From positions 1 through 61,517 of the forward strand of contig CAJOOC010000033.1 in NCBI GenBank assembly GCA_905236165.1: a DNA stretch of 61,517 bases, read 5' to 3'. Shown here in pieces: positions 56,693 to 61,517 of this stretch. Origin of the DNA: an uncultured Prevotella sp. (lineage in GTDB: Bacteria > Bacteroidota > Bacteroidia > Bacteroidales > Bacteroidaceae). The stretch's first letter is position 1. Each line of letters opens with the position of its first letter. Position numbers and translations under genes: made by a program. The notes beneath the pieces were generated by a model. It saw only the letters and a list, made by a program, of their open reading frames with translations, made no database searches and had not been told where the DNA came from.

Positions 56693-59146
56693 ATGAAACA
56701 CTACTTAATCGGAGCGCTGTTGGCCGCCACCCTCAGCGCCAATGCGCAGAACACCCCCGTGAGTCAGATGGAGAAACTGGACCGTGGCGTGGTAGCTCTG
56801 CCCACCACATCGGGAAAAGGAAAATTCGTGAGCTGGAGGCTGCTGGGAACCGACGATCCCACGCGTACCTCCTTCAGCGTGTTGCGCAACGGCACGCTGG
56901 TCAGGGCAAACCTCAAAGTGACATGCTACGAGGATGCCAGCGGCACCAACACGTCAAAGTATCAGATTGTGACATACGTTGACGGAGAACCCGTCGACAC
57001 CTCGAAGGCCGTGCAGGCATGGGACAAGGCGTGGCTGAAGCTGCCCCTGGACCGCCCTGCCGGAGGTTCCTTTGATGACGGTGCATACACCTATTCGCCT
57101 AACGACTGCTCCGTAGGCGACGTGGACGGCGACGGGGAGTATGAGCTGTTCGTAAAGTGGGACCCTTCCAACGCCCACGACAATTCGCATAACGGATATA
57201 CTGGCAACGTCCTGATAGACTGCTATAAGTTTGACGGCACAAAGTTGTGGCGCATAGACCTGGGCCGCAACATACGTGCCGGAGCCCACTACACGCAGTT
57301 CATGGTGTATGACTTTGACGGCGATGGCAAGGCGGAGATGATATGTAAGACCGCCCCGGGCAGCAAGGATGCTGCAGGGGAGTACGTGAACCAGGCCACC
57401 GACAATGAGAACATCAAGATGGCCAACAACCAGAAGGTGTGGTTGAATAGTTCTGGCCGAGTAGATGGCGGGCACGAATACCTGACCGTTTTCAATGGAC
57501 TCACGGGCAAGGCTGTCAACACCATAGCCTATAACCCCAACCGTAACACCACCTCTGCCTTGAGCGAGGCTGACGGTACGTTCAACTGGGCTATAGGAAA
57601 GACCGATAATCACGGGTATAACCGAGGAGACCGCTATCTGGCTGCTGTGGCCTATCTCGACGGCCCGGAGGGAAAGCCCAGCGGCATCTTCTGCAGAGGA
57701 TACTACTCCTATGCCTTCATCTGGGCTGTGGACTTCGACGGTCAGAAGCTGATACCGCGCTGGCTGCACCGCTCAGATGATAATAGCAGCGCGACCTACC
57801 GCGTTGTAACTTACGATGCCAACGGTACCGGTACTACTCAGAAATATTCCGCAAAGGCATCTACCAGCGGTGGAGGCAGCAAAACCATGTTCGGCAACGG
57901 CAACCACAACATGAGCATTGCCGATGTTGACGGTGATGGCCGCGACGAGATAATATGGGGCTCTGCGACGCTGAATGCTGACGGCACGCTGCGTTACGCC
58001 ACAGGATTCGGCCACGGCGATGCCATCCACATTGGAAAGATGATAGCAGGCCGCGACGGGCTGCAGGTGTTTCAGGTACATGAGGAGGGAGGTACATACG
58101 CGTGGGACCTCCACGATGCCAATACAGGCGAGATACTGCAGAAGGGCGGACCGTCGGGCGTAGATAACGGCAGGGGCATGGCTGCACAGCTGACGGCAAA
58201 GACAGCCGACTGGTGGTGCAGCTCGGCATCAGACCGCAACCAGCGCAGCGCTGCAACAGGTACCGTCAGCTCTGCAGCTAATGGTTCGCTGAATTTCCGT
58301 ATGTACTGGGACGGTACGGTGCAGGACGGACTGCTCGATGGTAACAAGATAGACAAGTATAACGATGCTTCGGACAACTTCAGCCGCCTCGTGGAATTCT
58401 ACAACATCGGCCCGGGAAGCACCTGTAACGGTTCGAAGAACACTCCTAACCTCAGCGCCGACATCTTCGGTGACTGGCGTGAGGAGATAATCCTCTACAG
58501 CGTGAGCGACGAGGAGACCTACCTCGGCGTCTACAGCACGAACATCGTGACGAAATATGCCGTGCCGACCCTTATGCACGACCATACCTACCGCATGGCG
58601 ATATGCTGGCAGAACACAGCATACAACCAGCCGCCACACTTGGGATATAACCTCAAAGAAGCCACGGCGCCACATCTCGCCATGAAGGAGATGGAAATAC
58701 AGGAGGGTGAGAGCATGGAACTTGTCGTTAGCGGACTCTATGTCAACTCTCTGAAGCTGGGCTCAAGCATCGATGCTGACGGAACGGAGAAGTCTGGCGG
58801 TGTGCCTGCTGGCTTCACCTCATCAAGGAGCGTGCTCAACAAGACCGTGACCATCAAGGGCACGCCTGAGAAGAGCGGCGACTATAAGTTCATCTTCCAG
58901 CTCGGAGGACTGGCCGATGAGAGCGTTAACGACACCCTCACGCTGCATGTGAAGGGCACAACCGGAATAGAGAACGTAAACCTTAACAATAACGGGAACG
59001 TTAACGGGAACTGGAACGGGACCGAGGTGTACACCGTATCGGGTCATCTGCTCCCTGCTGCCGATGTTGCCAACCTGCCTGAGGGCATCTACATCATAAA
59101 GCGCAAGACCGGCAAAGGCGTGAAGACCATCAAGGTAGTGAAGTAA
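56693..59146 (+). CDS. PL11 rhamnogalacturonan lyase, T9SS-sorted
   Basis: An 817-aa secreted lyase that cleaves the rhamnogalacturonan I backbone of pectin by beta-elimination. Signal peptide ALLAATLSANAQ. The PL11 eight-bladed propeller is evident from repeated calcium loops: GDVDGDGEYELFVKWD, YDFDGDGKAEMICKT and ADVDGDGRDEIIWG, with ETYLGVYST and LMHDHTYRMAICWQN near its end. An Ig-like domain follows, then an Asn-rich linker coded by AACNNN hexamers (58972-59020). The end is a type A sorting signal (LPEGIYIIKRKTGKGVKTIKVVK-like terminus), implying export through the T9SS. It complements the arabinanase locus. Confidence 0.93.
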   Translation: MKHYLIGALLAATLSANAQNTPVSQMEKLDRGVVALPTTSGKGKFVSWRLLGTDDPTRTSFSVLRNGTLVRANLKVTCYEDASGTNTSKYQIVTYVDGEPVDTSKAVQAWDKAWLKLPLDRPAGGSFDDGAYTYSPNDCSVGDVDGDGEYELFVKWDPSNAHDNSHNGYTGNVLIDCYKFDGTKLWRIDLGRNIRAGAHYTQFMVYDFDGDGKAEMICKTAPGSKDAAGEYVNQATDNENIKMANNQKVWLNSSGRVDGGHEYLTVFNGLTGKAVNTIAYNPNRNTTSALSEADGTFNWAIGKTDNHGYNRGDRYLAAVAYLDGPEGKPSGIFCRGYYSYAFIWAVDFDGQKLIPRWLHRSDDNSSATYRVVTYDANGTGTTQKYSAKASTSGGGSKTMFGNGNHNMSIADVDGDGRDEIIWGSATLNADGTLRYATGFGHGDAIHIGKMIAGRDGLQVFQVHEEGGTYAWDLHDANTGEILQKGGPSGVDNGRGMAAQLTAKTADWWCSSASDRNQRSAATGTVSSAANGSLNFRMYWDGTVQDGLLDGNKIDKYNDASDNFSRLVEFYNIGPGSTCNGSKNTPNLSADIFGDWREEIILYSVSDEETYLGVYSTNIVTKYAVPTLMHDHTYRMAICWQNTAYNQPPHLGYNLKEATAPHLAMKEMEIQEGESMELVVSGLYVNSLKLGSSIDADGTEKSGGVPAGFTSSRSVLNKTVTIKGTPEKSGDYKFIFQLGGLADESVNDTLTLHVKGTTGIENVNLNNNGNVNGNWNGTEVYTVSGHLLPAADVANLPEGIYIIKRKTGKGVKTIKVVK
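58972..59020. repeat. AACNNN hexamer run inside the PL11 coding sequence
   Basis: Eight consecutive hexamers beginning AAC encode alternating Asn (NVNLNNNGNVNGNWNG) between the catalytic part and the sorting domain. The hexamers AACGGG and AACGTT are the same words as at 5759-5791 and 50438-50460 in non-coding DNA. Confidence 0.85.
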
Positions 59147-59198
59147 AAAAAAAGGTTCCGCTCCCACACCTTATTAGATATACAAAAACAAAGACATT

Positions 59199-60572
59199 AT
59201 GAAGTTCAAGGAAGAGATCAACGAGAGCTACACAATGGCCGAGGCCATCAAGGAAGCCCAGCGCTGCCTTCAATGTAAGGTGCCGCAGTGTAAGAAGGGT
59301 TGCCCTATCAGCAATGACATCCCTGACTGGATTCACGAGCTGAAGAAGGGCAACATGGGCAACGCCATCAGCATCATACGTGCAAAGAGCAACCTGCCCG
59401 CCGTCTGCGGTCGTGTCTGCGGACACGAGAAACAATGCGAGGGAGCGTGCGTGCTGGGCAAGAAAGGCCAGCCGGTGAATATCGGCAAGCTGGAGCGTTT
59501 CGTGGCCGACTTCGACTCGGAGAACGAACTGACACATGAGGACGTGGCGGAGAAGACGCGCGGCAAGGTGGCTGTCATCGGAGCAGGGCCTTCGGGCATC
59601 ACCGTTGCTGGCGACCTGGCCCGCATAGGCTTTGCCGTAGAGATGTTTGAGATGGAGGCCCAGTGTGGCGGTGTGCTGCGCTACGGCATCCCCGAATACC
59701 GCCTGCCCAAAGAGGTGGTGGCGCGCGAGATACGCCACATCGAGAAGATGGGCGTCATCATCCACCGCAACACGCATGTGGGAGTGGAGATAACGGTTGA
59801 CACCCTCTTCGAGCAGGGCTTCGACGCTATCTTCATCGGCACAGGACTGGGTAAGCCGAAGTCGCTGGAGATACCCATCTACCAGAACGGACGTTGCATC
59901 TCTGATGGCGAGGGCGCCACGAAATGTGCTGACCTGAAGCGCATACGACTGGCGGCACACTTCCTGCGCCGCGTGGAGCTCATCTCCGAGGGGTTCATGA
60001 AGCGTGACGAGATTCCCGTTGACGAGGGTGCAAAGGTGTATGTCATCGGTTGCGGCAACACTGCAATGGACGCTTCGCGAACAGCCCTGCGCATAGGAGC
60101 CTCTGCAGTCGATATTATATACCATCGCGGCATCGACACCATGTCGGCATTGCGCGCAGAATATGACGATGCCGTGAAGGAAGGCGTGAACTTCAACTGG
60201 TGGAGCTCCATCACGGAGATACACGTGGATGACAACCTGGACATCAAGGAGATAGTTCTTGAGACCAAAGAGCCAGACAAGGAACCCGTGAGAAAAGTAT
60301 TGCCAGCCGACAATATCATCATGGCTATTGGCGCAACGCCCAACACCAAGATAGTACGTTCCACCTCAGGACTGGAGAACGACGACCGTAAGTTCCTCAT
60401 CACGCGCGACGTGCCCTACGGCATGACCACCCGCAAGGGAGTCTTCGCCGGCGGCGACGTGGCCAACCGTCAGGCCACCGTGGTCCACGCCATGCAGGAT
60501 GCAAAGCTGGTAGCCCAGGGCATCACGCAGTATGTTGATGCCGTCAAGCTGATGAAGATAATAAACATGTAA
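59199..60572 (+). CDS. gltD: Glutamate synthase small subunit-like NAD(P)H oxidoreductase
   Basis: A 457-aa flavoprotein. The N-terminal Fe-S part has AQRCLQCKVPQCKKGCPI and VCGRVCGHEKQCEGACV. The FAD site is VAVIGAGPSGITVAGDLAR, the NAD(P) site VYVIGCGNTAMDASR, and the late FAD block GVFAGGDVANRQATVVHAM. GltD passes electrons from NADPH to the large subunit GltB for glutamate synthesis. No gltB is adjacent; the upstream gene is a pectin lyase and the downstream region is gene-free, so it may act alone or with a distant partner, as in other stand-alone GltD-like reductases. Confidence 0.9.
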   Translation: MKFKEEINESYTMAEAIKEAQRCLQCKVPQCKKGCPISNDIPDWIHELKKGNMGNAISIIRAKSNLPAVCGRVCGHEKQCEGACVLGKKGQPVNIGKLERFVADFDSENELTHEDVAEKTRGKVAVIGAGPSGITVAGDLARIGFAVEMFEMEAQCGGVLRYGIPEYRLPKEVVAREIRHIEKMGVIIHRNTHVGVEITVDTLFEQGFDAIFIGTGLGKPKSLEIPIYQNGRCISDGEGATKCADLKRIRLAAHFLRRVELISEGFMKRDEIPVDEGAKVYVIGCGNTAMDASRTALRIGASAVDIIYHRGIDTMSALRAEYDDAVKEGVNFNWWSSITEIHVDDNLDIKEIVLETKEPDKEPVRKVLPADNIIMAIGATPNTKIVRSTSGLENDDRKFLITRDVPYGMTTRKGVFAGGDVANRQATVVHAMQDAKLVAQGITQYVDAVKLMKIINM

Positions 60573-60659
60573 CCTTCCAACCCACATCAGACCGCCCGCG
60601 AGGTGTTCTAATTGTATCAACATGTCAAAGACCGCTAAATATCTTCTTTTTTCTCGCAA

Positions 60660-61030
60660 GGGCTAAGAATACTCTTTCAGAGTCCTGGTGACCATACTCT
60701 CTGTCAACTTGTGAGCTGAGCTCACGCTGCCATCCTGCATGTTCCCCATCGGCGGTGCCGATATTCTTAACTACGCAAGGGGCAAAGGCGCGCCTTCGGC
60801 GCTTACGCAAGAGGCTGGCGCTGTTGGGCTTTCTCTATCAACGCATCTGTCCGGATGGCTTTGCGTGAGCGCATAGCGCGTCCTTTGCTCTTTGCGTTGA
60901 GATGATGACAGCCCTTGGGCTGTGGTGACGGCGATGGATGGCTGTGGCATGCTTGTATGCATAAGGTCGTTCAGCGCAGGTGCCAAAGGCTCGAAGAGCC
61001 CATCATCTCCCTTGCGAGAAACCTGTCTCG
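60660..61030. repeat. Cluster of eight short hairpins in gene-free DNA
   Basis: ACTCT-TTC-AGAGT (60671), GTGAGC-TGA-GCTCAC (60711), ATCGGC-GGT-GCCGAT (60748), GCGCC-TTC-GGCGC (60790), GCGC-ATA-GCGC (60869), ACAGCCC-TT-GGGCTGT (60908), GCAT-GCTTGT-ATGC (60947), GGCTC-GAA-GAGCC (60988). Stems all differ; loops are mostly three bases. Phrases such as TACGCAAGGGGCAAAGG recur at 6017-6030. Confidence 0.85.
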
Positions 61031-61440
61031 TTGTCATTGCAAAGTTACTCAAAAAACTAACACGAATCCGAAATCTGCGAAAAAACTGCCCCTGTTTAAC
61101 TTTCGTTTACACGCGATTTTAACACTTCGCGCCATTGATGCACGCTGCGCCGGCAAGGCAGGCTTTTCAGGCACCAAACGACCGCCAACAAGCACCTTAT
61201 CGACCCAATATAACTATTTGAAAGTTAGTTAATTAGACAACAAAAAGCCAACTTTGGAACTGCTTGATACTGAGGTTGTTACGCGAGAGAGTTTATGGAT
61301 GGTGCCATGAGACCAATTTGAGAGTATGCAGGATTCTTGTTAACAGTATAAAAGATATTTTAACGATTGATACTGTGAATTCGTGAATTCGTGAATTTAG
61401 TCTTTATTGTGTTTGTTTGACTTGTTATATGACCTCGAGA
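61031..61440. other. Gene-free stretch
   Basis: No supported gene. It includes a GTGAATTC micro-repeat (61375-61396) and otherwise AT-rich sequence. No complete promoter was identified with confidence. Confidence 0.5.
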
Positions 61441-61469
61441 AATGGCAGAAGTCTCAGGTTTGCATGGCA

Positions 61470-61517
61470 ATGATGAAGGGTGGCGAGACTGTCAGCGAGT
61501 ATATCGAGGCCAAAGCC
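61470..61517 (+). CDS. Possible start of a gene cut by the window edge
   Basis: An open frame with MAMMKGGETVSEYIEAKA runs off the end; the same frame is open upstream from about 61402 (DLLYDLEKWQKSQVC). Too short to recognise. An earlier start is possible, and it could be coincidental. Confidence 0.25.
   Translation, partial: MMKGGETVSEYIEAKA

Noticed and set aside
60660..61030. tRNA or small structured RNA gene
   Set aside because: The hairpins are short and independent; no cloverleaf, acceptor stem or T-loop pattern was found.

Overview
The window looks like chromosome from a gut- or rumen-type Bacteroidetes, most likely the Prevotella/Segatella/Xylanibacter group. The grounds are tandem SusC/SusD pairs, lipoproteins and pectin-degrading enzymes, type IX secretion (T9SS) parts, a NusG paralogue of the UpxY type, and promoters of the form TTTG-N19/20-TAnnTTTG rather than -35/-10 boxes. 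No rRNA or tRNA gene and no intact insertion sequence was seen. All assignments come from reading the sequence; no database search was run.

Layout. (1) 0.1-5.2 kb, minus strand: the end of a surface-glycan locus (CMP-sugar synthetase, MOP flippase, three glycosyltransferases), with relics of two further glycosyltransferase genes behind it. (2) 5.7-14.2 kb, minus strand: an accessory island with a MntA/HepT pair, a truncated Rpn-type nuclease, a VirE-type primase-helicase, a GxxExxY protein between inverted repeats, two AAA-ATPase-like/PD-(D/E)XK proteins and a broken sugar aminotransferase, embedded in many repeats. (3) 14.2-20.8 kb, minus strand: HAD phosphatase, three glycosyltransferases, a PorZ-like T9SS protein, a Fur-family regulator and ribosomal protein L19. 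(4) 22-36.2 kb, minus strand: an arabinan utilisation locus with a glycan-binding lipoprotein, two SusC/SusD pairs and a GH43 arabinanase. (5) 36.5-44.3 kb: BI-1 and Hsp20 genes, then a tryptophan operon trpB-E-G-D-C-A with a Trp-Trp-Trp leader peptide and terminator, and no trpF. (6) 45-49.6 kb: orphan UpxY-like protein, DUF486 protein, C1 peptidase, NhaC antiporter, DUF2461 protein. (7) 50.3-54.7 kb: a cobalamin riboswitch ahead of an unknown gene and three propionyl-CoA carboxylase subunit genes. (8) 55-60.6 kb: a PIN-domain protein with basic tails, a PL11 rhamnogalacturonan lyase and a GltD-like protein, then a gene-poor hairpin cluster.

The genes form three coherent groups: surface-glycan synthesis, pectin breakdown (arabinan side chains and rhamnogalacturonan backbone) and regulated metabolism (trp by attenuation, propionyl-CoA carboxylation by B12). 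The most unusual feature is the repeat landscape. A hexanucleotide family (AACGNN) occurs between genes, inside signal-peptide cores, in a secreted enzyme's linker and in a riboswitch arm. Separately, there are families of hairpins whose stems differ from copy to copy yet stay self-complementary between fixed linkers. A 70-bp insertion with a 5-bp target duplication sits inside a nuclease active-site motif.
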